Position numbers and translations under genes: made by a program. A stretch of 64,000 bases of DNA from Colocasia esculenta (lineage: Eukaryota > Streptophyta > Magnoliopsida > Alismatales > Araceae). The notes beneath the pieces were generated by a model. The model did not search any database. It saw only the letters and a program-made list of their open reading frames with translations, and was not told the DNA's origin. Location: positions 11,140,049-11,204,048 of the forward strand of contig CM024760.1 in the NCBI GenBank assembly GCA_014218235.1, given 5' to 3'. This document shows, in pieces, positions 11,987 to 23,739 of the stretch; position 1 is the first letter of the stretch; the number at the start of each line of letters is the position of its first letter.

Positions 11987-14900
11987 TTATCGTAATTCAA
12001 CATCAGATGCTTCCGACATGTTTAATTCAGCATCATCTTCTTCATCATCTTGGAATTCATCCTCCTCATGCGGGGAGTCTTCATCCACATCAGACTCCAC
12101 CTCTCGCTCAAGGGCATTTGGGTCAACTTCTTCCTGTTCGTTATCCTTATGTAAGCAAATTGTTTCATTTATATCATGAATATTGAACTGCGTAGAAGCT
12201 GCCAACTCTCGTGCGTCACTCCTTTCCGATTGGAAATAATTGTCATTAACACCGTCGAGCTCATCATCAGGCGGCAGAAGCTCATACTCAGGGAATAACC
12301 TTGATTTCACTCTACATGCAGCACACCAATCTCTTAATTTCAGATGAATAATTTGAATAATAAACTTGTTGCGCTTGTGCCGCCAGTATGAATGGCTGTA
12401 TGTACTCAACTTGGACTTATGCTTGACATCGACAATTCCATATGTTGTGTCATGACGAATAGATGTCGGATCAAACCAATGACACTTGAAGAGAAATATA
12501 ATGTTGTCTTGTCCCAAAAATTGCAGTTCAATGACTTCTTCGAGAATGCCATAATAGTCAATTTCATTTTCATTGTAGGCACTTCCTTTCACACATACGC
12601 CGCTGTTCATCGTAGACTTATTGCGTCCATAATCTCTCGTGTGAAATCTGTATCCATTCACAATGTAACCTGGGTAGACACGTACAATCTTCGAGGGTCC
12701 ATAACTGATCTCTTGTACTCTTAAATCGGTAATAAAACCTTGATCAACCTATTAGCAAAAAAATAGACAGACTTACAACAACTAATTATGCATAAGAACG
12801 TAACATATATGATTCAAAATATTTAGACACATACTCGAGATCTTAACCAACTCGGAAAAGACTTCTCCCGTTCCTTTTCAACCTGCACGTCCGACAGACG
12901 TGGATTTCGTTGTAGTATGAACGAGTCAAACTCTCTGCAATGTAAATGTCACACAACCGTTCAGTTTACCAGCATTACATGTAAATGATGTATATCATAA
13001 GTGAGCACAACTTACTCAATGTAGGGCTCTAGTTCTGCGCAATTCATGAAGATGTAGATCTCCGCAGCTACCAACTCTCTGTCTTCAAGTGGGCGAGTAG
13101 AAGAATATCCGAACGCCTGTCCGGGACACTTGAATATAGAGAGTTGGTCCGACACATAGGATTCTCCACCATCATCATTACGTGGAGGTTGAGTGCGTCG
13201 GGTTTGTATTTCCGTGTCAAAGTACATCGAACAGAAGTTCGATATCTCCTCAATGAGGTATGCCTGGGTAATGGAACCCTCAACTTGTGCTTTGTTGCGG
13301 ACTTTCATCTTAAGATCGTGCATGCACCTACGATAATAATAGATCGAATGAATACATATGAAATATAAAATTCGCCGTAATGTGAATAAACTACGGATAT
13401 AGAAATATACCTCTCAAACGGATACATCCATCAAAATTGTACTGGTCCTCCGACCCTAGCCTCATATGGCAAATGGATGATCAGGTGCTCCATTGAATCA
13501 AAGAATGCTGGAGGAAATATCTTCTCTAATTTGCAGACTGTCTGTATTATATTTTGCTCCATATTTTGCAAGTCAAGAAGTCTGAGTTCTGATGCTGTTA
13601 AAATTTGGAAGAAATGACTCAGCTCAGTCATTGCTCCCCATATTTGCTTTGGAAACAACTCACGAAAAGCAAGTGGGATCAGTCTTTGCATGAAAACATG
13701 GCAATCATGATTCTTCATTCCGTATATTTTTCCCTCATTGATATTTACACAACGGGCAATATTCGAGACGTATCCATCTGGAAATCTCAATTGCTTCAAC
13801 CATTGCAACACTTCCTTAATCTGTCTGGCTCCAAGCACATATGCAGCTTTAGGTTGCACCACTTTCCCTTGAACATGCTGCAGCTCTAGTTCTGGGCGTC
13901 TGCAAAGTACTTTCAAATCCGAACGTGCCTTGACGTTGTCCTTCGTTTTGCCTTTGATGTCCATAACTGTGTTGAACACATTATCAAAAACATTCTTCTC
14001 TATATGCATGACGTCAAGGTTATGTCGTATCAAAAGTGTTGACCAATAAGGTAATTCCCAAAAGATGCTTTGCTTCACCCAATTGTGATCCTTCCCGAAG
14101 CCAGGGATTTGTCGAGTACTACCAGCCAGTTGTGTTACATTCGGTAAGTTCTGGACCCGCCTCGCCATGTTTCCACCAGACACCCGTTCCACATCTACCT
14201 CCTCCATCACAATTGTATTTTTCATAAAAGAATCCTTTTGCTTTCGGAAAGGATGGTCACTGGGTAGAAACCGCCGATGACAATCGAACCAACAAGATTT
14301 TCCCCCAGATTTCAACACAAATGATTTAGAATCCTCCATGCAATAAGGACATGCCAATCTCCCATGTGTGCTCCAACCAGATAACATGCCGTACGCAGGA
14401 AAGTCACTTATTGTCCACATTAATGCAGCCTTCAAATTGAAATTCTGTTTTCTGGATGCATCATAACAGAGAACCCCATCTGACCATAACAATTTCAGCT
14501 CATCAATCAACGGTCTAAGATATATGTCTATATTTTTTCCTGGAGATTTTGGACCCGGAATGAGCAATGAAAGGAACAGATTCTCACGCTTCATGCACAT
14601 GCCTGGCGGAAGGTTATACGGTGTTAAGAATACTGGCCAACATGAGTAAGATGCCACCGAGCCTCCGAATGAATTGAAACCGTCTGTGCATAAACCCAGC
14701 CGCACGTTGCGTGGATCCCTTGCAAAGTAAGAATGAGTACGACTAAAATGAGCCCAAGCTTCACCATCGGCAGGATGACTCATTTCACCTTCGTCACGAC
14801 GGACTCTTTCTGCATGCCAAGTCATATGTCCAGCTGTCTTCGGGGACATGAACAACCGCTGCAATCTGGGTGTGATCGGAAAATACCGCAATGACTTATA

Positions 14901-15666
14901 CGGAACATCCTTCTGCTTTGACTTTTCCCTCTCTTGGGCTTGAATCTATCATGATTACAATACAGCATGATGTCTTATCTGCATCATCTTTGTAGTACAG
15001 CATACAGTGATTCGGACATGCATCAATTTTCATAAAACCAAGCCCCAGATCATTCACCATCTTCTTCGCACAGTAAAAGTCAGCAGGTAACCTCTCTGAT
15101 TGAGGAAGCATACTCTTGACGAGTAAGAGAAGCCGGTCAAAACAACTCTCGCTTATATGAAATTCAGATTTCAAATTCAGTAGCTGCGACATTGCAAACA
15201 ACCGTGTATGCTTCTCACAACCATCCCATAATGGCTCATCAGCATCTCGAAGTAACTGATAAAATCTCCGAGCTGTATCATTCGACACTTCTTCATTTGT
15301 TTCATTTTCATGCATATTGAACTATGGACCAGCAGCATCGACAACCATGTCTACGTACGTACTTGTGGACGCAAAGTAATGAGCCTGTGCAGACGACTGA
15401 ATAACATGCTCACCATGACACGACCATATCTCATAATGGGCAACAAATCCTCTTGTATACAAATGATGCTGCACATCCCATGTCGATATCCACTTTATGT
15501 TCTTACAAGCCGAACACGGACATCGGATGTTACCCATCGGATCGACTGCTACTGAGGAATTACTCAATGCAAACTAAATAAAACTGTCAACTCCGTGTTT
15601 AAACTCCTCGGTGACAACTCCATTCACCATTCCACGGTACATCCATGACCGATTCTCATAAGACAT
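11987..15666 (-). pseudogene. TNP2-like CACTA transposase of element 1, broken
   Basis: Exon 1 (13411-15666) starts MSYENRSWMYRG, the Transpos_assoc domain with CPCSACKN, then the Transposase_21 catalytic domain (MTWHAERVRRDEGEMSHPAD, LGLCTDGFNSFG, NLPPGMCMKREN, CPYCMED, LDVMHIEKNVFDNVFNT). Exon 2 (13016-13327) is DUF4218 (CMHDLKMKVRNKA). Exon 3 is about 12835-12934. The last exon (11987-12719) is DUF4216 (VNGYRFHT) with an acidic tail. The product would cut element ends in the nucleus. Lesions: TAG at 15574-15576 (codon 31, shared with element 2), TAG at 15322-15324, small indels with a net frameshift at about 14,900-15,000, and TGA at 13431-13433 where sister copies keep the CGA context. 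The TNPA-like gene follows downstream on the same strand. Confidence 0.9.
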
Positions 15667-15784
15667 TTTTCCTACACAGATTAAATGTCATGTCACAAGT
15701 TAAAATCCAACAGACCCTCACATCGTTCGAGTAAGTCAAAATGAATAGGTAGGATATATTATTAAGATTATCACTTTTTACCCA

Positions 15785-16060
15785 TCTGTGAATATTTGAT
15801 CGCACTCAGATGACCATTTACTATGTGTTTGTATTATTTGCTGAAAATTTCGGCAGCATCTCCTCACACCTCTCCGATATACCAAAAATTTTATTGATTT
15901 AGTTATTTTCTTAAACACTTACTAATAAGTGGTTAAGAAAATATTCTAAATCAATAAAGGTATATCAGAGAGGAGTGAGTAGACGCACCCGAAATTTTCA
16001 ACAAATAATACAATCACATAATAAATGACCACCTAACTCCGATCAAACATTCACAGACTG
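15785..16060. repeat. Long imperfect palindrome (foldback) in element 1
   Basis: Arms of about 100 bp (15785-15885 and 15960-16060) are reverse complements with scattered mismatches, ending at GATATACC / GGTATATC. The central 75 bp (AATTTTATTGATTTAG... to ...CTAAATCAATAAA) is itself almost perfectly palindromic. The whole stretch could fold into one hairpin of about 275 nt. Element 2 has only the right-arm sequence (31716-31815). It lies about 120 bp upstream of the transposase start. Confidence 0.85.
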
Positions 16061-17580
16061 TCCAAAACGGGACAATTCAAGACTTTGAGTTAGATATACA
16101 CGTTCTCATTATTGAAAATATGACTCGTGCACATCAATCTCAAAGTCTTGAACGGGAATGTTCATTGACACGGGCTTAACACGCTCTCGTGATGTGTGTG
16201 TAGTGAAAAATTACTATACATGCATAGATCAAATTTCAAACGCACATGAATATGAAATGAATATGAAATCAAAATCATGCATGTGAACAAGTCCAATGAT
16301 AAACAAATTCACACATTTTTGGACATGAATTGCATTAAAGTAAGAAATACAATATTAATCACTAATATTTTAAAGAAGATTGTTATGAATAACCTCACAG
16401 TGCCATAGATATCTAGAGGTTCTATCTTCAATATAGCAAAGCAAAGCAAACTATAAAGAAGCCATGGATTTTAGCTCAGAATTAATTAGCATCATAACTA
16501 ATCTTTCAACAATGAAATTGGAATCTTAAATGACAGTACTACCCTATTAGTGAAAGCCTTTATAGAACAACTATATTATCATTACAGGGGTGAATACTGA
16601 GTCTGTTCGGTCTGATTCACCCCTATTTTAAGGGAACCGACCACCCGAACCTTTATATAGTGAAACGAAACGAACCGAATTCGTTCAGTTCAATGGCGCT
16701 CAACATTGCGCACGTCTGTCCCCATCACTGTGATCTCTAAAATTTAATAGATGCGAATCGGAGTGTATCAATATGAATCGATTAGTGTGTGTCATCTAAA
16801 ATTCCTCAAGGAAAATGGGATTCTATCATAGTTGACTCGTCCCTCCACCCTTTAGATGAATTGTAACGCCTCTTTATATCAGTACGATTATACCAATCTA
16901 TGTCGATATAAAGTGTGTCATCACAATAGGACATGTACCCAACATTACAAAGTGGGTAGAGATGTACACAAATAACAAGGAAAGTACAGTAGAAATAAAG
17001 ATAATTCTTATTCCATCACCACACACACATCCACAGTCTATATAGCAACAAAGTAAAATATATCAAAGTCCACAAATAACCAAGTTCAGAAGTCCATAAT
17101 ACATCAATGTCTCACGTACTAAGTAAAAGTAAAAGTACAAACTTATAGCAATAGCTCTCTAAGCCGCAAGCTACTCCTCATGCTCGATGTCACTCCTCGC
17201 TATCTCCTCAATCTCTAAAGCTTTTGTCTCACCTCTATGAGTAAGCAAGAATGAGTCTATGTAATAGACTCAACAAGCAACCTATTGGCCATATCCATAC
17301 ACTTACCACATACACTCTACATAAGTGCAACACATCAAGTAAGCTATTACATGTTTCACATGGCAATTAGCAAGTATTATGTAAACATGCTTTAACATAC
17401 TAACTAAACATGGATGTCTTATAGCACAAAATGGTTGACATAACTTACTATTATGACATACTTCAACATACATAATCATATAAATTACCTTTACACTAAT
17501 GCACCAAAATTTAATCATATAAAAGTGTCTGTGTGTGTCTGTGCACCTCAATTTAAAATCAGAAAAAGACCCCTTACCTA
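16061..17580. other. 5' non-coding region of element 1
   Basis: No coding signal. The part 16061-16340 is homologous to 31815-32110 of element 2; from about 16340 on the two elements differ, so this region was replaced or acquired separately. A probable transcript start to the right and the transposase start to the left suggest it is intron or leader sequence. Confidence 0.5.
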
Positions 17581-17589
17581 ATCAGACAA

Positions 17590-17786
17590 ATAACAGGGGG
17601 AGGGGGGGTCTCCTGTTGGGGGAGGGGGGAGGCAGGGGTGGGGAAGGGAGGGGGGTGCTGGGACGGCCGGAGGGGGAGGTGGGGTGGGGACAGGTGGGGG
17701 GGGGGGGTGGGGAGGCAGGGGGAGGTGGGGAAGGGAGGGGGGGTGGGACGGGAGGGGGGGTGGGGGAGGGGGGGGGGGGAGAGGGG

Positions 17787-17836
<50 letters not shown>
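17590..17836. repeat. G-rich tract with a 47-base poly-G run
   Basis: Almost pure G on the plus strand, broken by A, T or C, and ending in an unbroken G run at 17790-17836. On the element's sense strand it is a C-tract. Elements 2 and 3 have comparable tracts in the same place, so this is a feature of the family, though the exact length may be an assembly artefact. Long glycine- and proline-rich ORFs here reflect composition only. Confidence 0.9.
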
Positions 17837-17839
<3 letters not shown>

Positions 17840-17892
17840 GTGTGGGGGAGGGGACTGGCGGGAGGGGGCACGCGGGGAGGGTGATGGCTTAC

Positions 17893-18024
17893 CGGCGGGA
17901 CACGGCGGCGGTAGGTCGCGGCGGCGGTGGTCCGCGGAGGCGGCGGCACGTCGCGGCGGCGGCGACGGAGTGGCGGGTTGCGGCGGCGCTGGCACGTCGC
18001 GGCGGCGGCGACGGGGAGGGATGC

Positions 18025-18101
<77 letters not shown>

Positions 18102-18110
18102 AGAGAGCGG
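17893..18110 (-). promoter_or_regulatory. Probable non-coding 5' exon of element 1, with (CT)n leader
   Basis: In element sense a (CT)n run (complement of 18028-18110) is followed by a GC-rich stretch that repeats GCCGCCGCCGCGACGTGCC twice, then a good splice donor, CGGTAAGCC (complement of 17887-17895). The same order (CT run, GC-rich block, donor-like site, C-tract) occurs in elements 2 and 3. I infer a leader exon spliced across the C-tract; transcription was not shown. Confidence 0.45.
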
Positions 18111-18139
18111 GAGAGGGGAAAAGGGGGTTTCGCGGGACA

Positions 18140-18336
18140 TGCCGACCGATATTCCGACGGAAATTAATCCGTCGGAATATCCGTCAGTATTACTAAATTA
18201 CCGACGGATATTTCCGACGGATTAATTTCCGTCAGAACTTCCGTCTGATTTTCCGACGGATATATTGTAGTCGGAAAATCCGTCGGAATTTTCGACGGAA
18301 ATTAATCCGTCGAAAATATCCGTCGGTAATCCCGCT
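18140..18336. repeat. Subterminal repeats, 5' end of CACTA element 1
   Basis: About a dozen copies of CCGACGGA/TCCGTCGG motifs in alternating orientation directly inside the right terminal inverted repeat. They match the repeats at the left end and those of elements 2 and 3. Confidence 0.9.
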
Positions 18337-18352
18337 TTCTCTGGTAGTGATG

Positions 18353-20510
18353 TCTCGTGGGGAATGGAGTAGAGCATGGATCCAACCAAATCTCTTTCGG
18401 CCAGCGAAAAGGAAGAGCTCCATTATAATGCACCACCAAGTGCATCTCCAAACACCACTTCATCAACTCTGCTAAGCCTTGCACCTCCCGAGATGGAACT
18501 TGCATGCTTGCCCAAAACACACCCTAGACGACATGTACAGCATGTTATGTCGGTAAGGGCGCACTCAGAGGAGCGAATCATACATATCTTACAACTTGTT
18601 AGACACATCATGAGTCTGATACATCACGCCACACCTTGTTGGCATCCCAGAACAAGCCCAACCTTCTCCAACCAGCCCTGCTCACCATTGTCCACAACGT
18701 AACAACCATCCGGATTGCAACTGTGGATAAGGACCGAGCCAAGCTCTCACACAACCTTGCCGAGTTATGACCCCAACAACAGTACGTGCAGTCACCCATC
18801 GCTGCTGAAAGGCACCTTTTCAGGCGAGCGAGCAACTTGACTCAAAACTGTGGGACGGCGCACTTGGATGTAAAGTATGAACATATGTATTATATGCGTA
18901 ACTCCATATATTGTAACGTTTTCATTCGCAGTTCTCTGGGTTTTGTCGCTGTTAGACGGAGCGTTGAGAGTGACGTCTGTTGGTTTTCACTCTTTATTTT
19001 TCGATCGGCCGGGGTGCCTTGTACTGGCTCATCAAATCATTAATGCTACTTCATGCATGGGGCCGCCTGGCAAATTGGCCTGCAGACAAAGCAAGTGGGT
19101 TTTGGGATCCACCTGCATATAATATATCCAAATTGTTACGTCTTCATCTTATGTGATATATATCAATTATTGCGAAGATTGGACTAATCGAGTGCGTCGC
19201 ACCGTCATATGCTCGTGTCCAGCTCTTAAGTCACTTTGATTTTTGATGGTACCCATTTGTAATATATATATATATATATATATTATATAGAGTCATGCAT
19301 GTATATGTAGACGAGTACGGACGGTTGGCCGGGGAAGGTTCTTCTTCTTCTTTTACGTGTGTGTGTATATATATAGAGAGAGAAAAATAATTATCTTCCG
19401 GGACAGGTTGGAATAATTCGCCATCGGGTTAAGTATCAGATCCATTTCTAAAAAAAGTTCAGGAGTCTAGGTATCAAATTGGTGTTCATGTGTGATCATG
19501 CATGCAAGATGGTTTCGACCATTAATCTAGGTAACTCCAATGATTCGGTCTGTTCAACTGCTAAACTTTCGAAAATAAATGGAAACCTGCAAATTGTTGC
19601 GAACTCTATTTGGTTCAATTTTCTCTTCGAAACCAAAAACAAAAAGGAAAGGCAGATTGACCGTGCTTGAGTACTGTTTTAGGTTTGTGGGCAATCTTGC
19701 ACATACTTATATATCCTAGCTATATATGTGGACTAAGATTACCAAAAGTTAAGATTTTCTTGTGCCAGAGACACTGCCAAGTGGTGTAGTGGGTCAAATG
19801 CTCAGGTATCAATATCTCTAATGGAAACGTACTAATTAATCAATTGTTAACTGCTAATTTGACATCGTCACCATCATATGGAGAATAGGAGACAATAGAC
19901 TTCCCACCATGGTCAAGGGTAGATCTCTTTCTCACTCACTACAGAAGAAAGGATTTTTTCACTTGAGAAAATCAAACGATGTGTATGACCCATTGCCGTC
20001 CATATTCTCTGATCACTTTCTCCCTCGCCAAAGCCCACACCGTTTCAACATTTGTCTTTCTCTTGTCTCTCAATCTTCGATTTTTAAACACAACTTCAGA
20101 CGTAATAAACCAGTTTCCATATCCCCTTACGTATAGCTCGGCTCCTCTCATAGCCAAAATATATCGGCCTTTTCTTCCAGTCTTTTTTGCATGTATCTAT
20201 AAACTTCTAAACTTGGACGTTTTTTAGAGCTAGCATGCATGGTCTCCTTGGAAGCTAGCTAGCTAGACCACAGAAGAGAGACTCTCCGGAGCAAATTTAG
20301 CCAATTAAGCCAAATGACGGTCGCCTTGATGGATAAGAGACGTGCAAGTAACGTCGCCAATAGACGAACAAGAGTGGCAACACGACAACTCTCAGTGTGA
20401 CCCGTCTTTAATTGGAACGGGGATTCATGAAAGATCGATGCAGGGTAAGAACCGCAAATTGGAGCATCAATGGATGGATGCCTAACATTCTTCCCGAAAA
20501 TATTAGAAGC
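18353..20510. other. Intergenic spacer right of element 1, no supported gene
   Basis: No ORF with a recognisable domain. Contains an AT dinucleotide microsatellite at about 19261-19283 and short GA/TA-rich stretches. Minus-strand ORFs at 18302-18835 are interrupted and not recognised. Confidence 0.4.
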
Positions 20511-20654
20511 CACATGTTCAGGATGCTAGCTTATATGCATCGCCATATCTGGGTCATGTATTACTGATCATCTCTCCATATCCACATGTTCAGGATGCTA
20601 GCTTATATGCATCGCCATATCTGGGTCATGTGTTACTGATCATCTCTCCATATA
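20511..20654. repeat. 72-bp tandem duplication
   Basis: Two adjacent copies (20511-20582 and 20583-20654), both starting CACATGTTCAGGATGCTAGC, with essentially one mismatch (GTATTACTG versus GTGTTACTG). Such identity implies a recent slippage or unequal-exchange event. Confidence 0.9.
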
Positions 20655-21028
20655 TATATACGTCGGGTCTTGTCGTTGGATATGCAATCTAAAATAGACA
20701 AGCACTATTTCTAGTAGTTTTGTTTTTTCTTCCCATTTTGTCCTAAGTTCTGAAAATATTTACCATAATAATGTTAATGGTGCCAGTGGACTAGCTGTCC
20801 AATGTATATATTAATCAATACTTAGACTTAATTATAAGAAGATATGGTAACTGACAAAATTATTTTTCTTGATCATCATAGTCTAGAAATATCATAATCC
20901 ACTATTAGTGTCATATCATGCAAGTTTTACGTATACTAATGGTGAAAGGAGCTAATTATTACAATGTTCAATTACAACAATGTTGAGATGGATTGCAAAA
21001 AAAATATTTTTATTAGTTGAAAGACAAA

Positions 21029-21413
21029 GGCAGCGTTTGGAAGTGCGGTTTAAAAAACAAATCGTCAAAATTGACTTCTGCAGAAAAGCTTTGTACGGAC
21101 GCGATTTTTGGTCCTCGTCGCCCGCACCTTTCGCCGTCGCGGGCCATGAGGTCTCGTCGCCACAGGCGAAAGACGCTGGAAATTATTTAAAAAATACATA
21201 AAACATTTTCCCTAGCCGATTCCTTCAAAAAGCGGCTTTAACACCGCTTCGACAAAAGCAATGTTAGAGATTGTTATGTCTCTATCTCTCTCTTCTTTTA
21301 AAAATCCGCACAACACGGAAGCCTATGCGATAGTGGTTTGTTTGGGACAATGACGAATTTTGTCAGAAATTTTACAGCTTAAAATCTCTTCAAACGCCCT
21401 CCCAAACGATGCC
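21029..21413. mobile_element. Possible MITE, about 385 bp
   Basis: Imperfect terminal inverted repeats: GGCAGCGTTTGGAAGTGCG at the left and, on the complement of the right end, GGCATCGTTTGGGAGGGCG. The GGC-GTTTGG type of end is common in plant DNA transposons. The flanks are A-rich (ACAAA / AAAGA), so a target duplication cannot be called. Nothing is coded inside. Confidence 0.45.
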
Positions 21414-22084
21414 AAAGAAGGGAAAGATCTCAATTACATGTCTTCCATGGATAAAATTTGTTGTCCATTCTAAAATAGACGGTGAAAATTTATATAGACG
21501 TGACGTCCGTGAATCTTATTCACATGTATCCTTGATAAGATAGAAAGAAAACTTTTCTCACAAGATAGAGATTCGGGTGCACCGGTCATATCCGAAGACT
21601 TCAGATCTTCTATTTCCGTTTGTGCTGTCTTTTCACCACTGCAGATCTTCTATGATTAAGATTGGGGCAAAGTCGACTACCCTTGATATTCGTTTCACAA
21701 AAGGATAAGTTTGCCCTTAGTTGCTCGAAAGGCAGGTTCCACCTTGAAAAGCTTTAAAAATATATCCTTATATTAGCTAGGCTACAAAAACAGATCTAAG
21801 CAAAGATTTCCAAACTTTTTCCTTAACCCAAAAGTTAAATTTTGATATGAACATGACTCAATCTTGAAATTAAATGATTGGCCTTAGCTTTTCCTTTCAT
21901 ATTTGGCAGCTTCTTCCGGCACTCAATTTTTAAAGTGACATATATGGGCAGCCTTTTGGATTCTTCTACGAGAAAATAATATCACATGCATGTACGTACA
22001 TATATATATAGCTGTACTCCATCGACTAAAATAACATGTATATACGTTTTTTTCACATCTTTCCTACCCACTTTTCTCTGTGAT

Positions 22085-22136
22085 GATAAGCCCCATTTGT
22101 CTTGTCAAAAAAAAAAAAAAAGATAAGCCCCATTTG
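22085..22136. mobile_element. Minimal retroposon footprint: target duplication flanking a poly-A insert
   Basis: The 15-mer GATAAGCCCCATTTG occurs at 22085-22099 and again at 22122-22136. Between them is only TCTTGTC followed by about 15 A. This is the footprint expected of target-primed reverse transcription of a severely 5'-truncated SINE or LINE. Confidence 0.6.
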
Positions 22137-23151
22137 GCCATTGTTGGCGACAGATGCAAACACCGTTTTAGTTGTGCGAATGACAGATGCACACACATAC
22201 GATAGACGTTTAACGAGCCAAAATATTCCTCATAAGATGAGCTACGACACCCTCCTAGAAAGGATCCACGTGGTTTAACCTACTCTATGGAAGAGCCTTG
22301 TCGCTGTCATTGCCACATTTCTCGTATATGATGTGCCACTATTTTATTTTTCTATCACATCTTGTGAACATAAAAAATGTGATAACTATCATCATTTATC
22401 ACTATCCCATCATCAATACCTAACGCCATTATTTTATGTTGCCATTGTGAATCATAATCCCTTAATTATCTCCCATCATGTCTAATTTTGTATTAAGCTT
22501 CAACTTTGTTTTCTTAACTGTGTTTTCTGCATAGATGTGAATCCTTTGCATCGACTAGATGGAAAGGACTACTTTCCCACTTAAGGGTCTATTTGATAGC
22601 CTAATAAACTCTGGTAACTCTCAATTGAGGAAGAAAGTAACCTTAACCCACAAGAGTTCAATGCTTCACATCAGATCAATTAATTAAGGCCGCCAACAAA
22701 TTAGTCTAGATCTAGCAATTGAGTTATTTTCAGATGGACCCATTAATTCTTTGAGAATCCACCAACTGCCAAAGGATGAACCTTCATAAGCCTTCAACGG
22801 CACTAGCGTTAGCAAGGCACAACTCCTGGGAATATATGATTGACTCGGTTCGAGAGAGTGGAGGTACCACAACCCAAGTTGCTCTTCCCATGCTATGGAG
22901 GCATGTCATCTAAAGACTGGAGGAGATCATAGAAATTATAAGTGGAAACTTGACTGATGCTATAAATAAACTCGTTAACACAAGCAAGATGCGGACTGAA
23001 GTACTCAAAAAACTACTATCATATTTTCCTCATTTGTTCACGTTCTCTCTAGACTCTCATTTATTCGTCAATTACTCTTATCTATTTTTTGGTACTCTAT
23101 TTGGCCATCCGTTTGATTGTCTAAGATAAAAACATGACTATGCTAGGCAAC
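22137..23151. other. Intergenic spacer left of element 2
   Basis: AT-rich sequence without recognisable coding or RNA features. Confidence 0.4.
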
Positions 23152-23164
23152 ATTCACTACAAGA

Positions 23165-23545
23165 AAATGCGACTTTTCCGATGGAATGAATCCGTCGAAA
23201 ATCTGACGGTAAGCCGTCGGAACATGAGCCTTCCGACAGCTTTCCGCCCGAAGCTCGTCGGAAATGGTCCGTCGGAAATACTTGGTCAGAAATTACCAAC
23301 GGAAGAGAATTCCGTCGGAAATAGGTCGAAAAACTCCGAAGGACACATCAATCGAAAATGTCGTCAGTATTTACCGACGGGTATTCCGTCGGTAAATCAG
23401 TCGGCATTTCTGTCGGTAAATACTGACACAAAACCCGTCGGAAAAATCCGTCAGAACTAGAGACGGAATTACCGACCGATTTATTCTGTCGATAATTTAT
23501 AATTTTTGAAGGCTATTTATCTGTCGAAAAATTCGTCGGAATGTG
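23165..23545. repeat. Subterminal repeats, 3' end of CACTA element 2
   Basis: Same CCGTCGGAA-type motif array as in element 1, in both orientations. Several units are more decayed (for example GTCGAAAAT, GTCAGAA). Confidence 0.9.
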
Positions 23546-23739
23546 CAGTATATTTTTTAAAAAAAATTGACAAATAAAAATGATTTTTCAAACCTGCTAC
23601 AATATTCATAAATTTCATAAATACTCACGATCAACATAAAATCATAAAATACAATAAATATAAAATCATATAAAATAATAAATACAAAAAATCAAGACAA
23701 ACCTGTGATTATTTCTCAAGTTTAATTAGATACTATTTT

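Larger units (their letters stand above)
7983..18349 (-). mobile_element. CACTA (En/Spm) transposon, element 1, complete
   Basis: The element is 10,367 bp. The left end begins CACCACAAGAAAATGCGG; the complement of the right end reads CACTACCAGAGAAAGCGGG. It is flanked by a perfect 3-bp target duplication, ATG at 7980-7982 and 18350-18352, the expected length for CACTA elements. Both ends carry dense CCGTCGGAA/TTCCGACGG motifs. The genes read on the minus strand, so the 5' end is at the right. In that direction the order is subterminal repeats, (CT)n, C-rich tract, a long foldback, the TNP2-like gene, the TNPA-like gene with a tandem array in its last intron, then the 3' subterminal repeats. 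Both genes carry nonsense codons, so it is probably not autonomous, although the termini look mobilisable. Confidence 0.95.

Noticed and set aside
17535..18225. Glycine-rich and proline-rich ORFs, and similar ones at 33056-34073 and 36585-37411
   Set aside because: Products of the poly-G/poly-C tracts and (GA)n microsatellites; several frames on both strands are open at once.
18302..18835. Possible LINE zinc-knuckle or RNase H remnant on the minus strand
   Set aside because: Cys and Trp residues are suggestive but stops interrupt every frame and no family motif can be confirmed.
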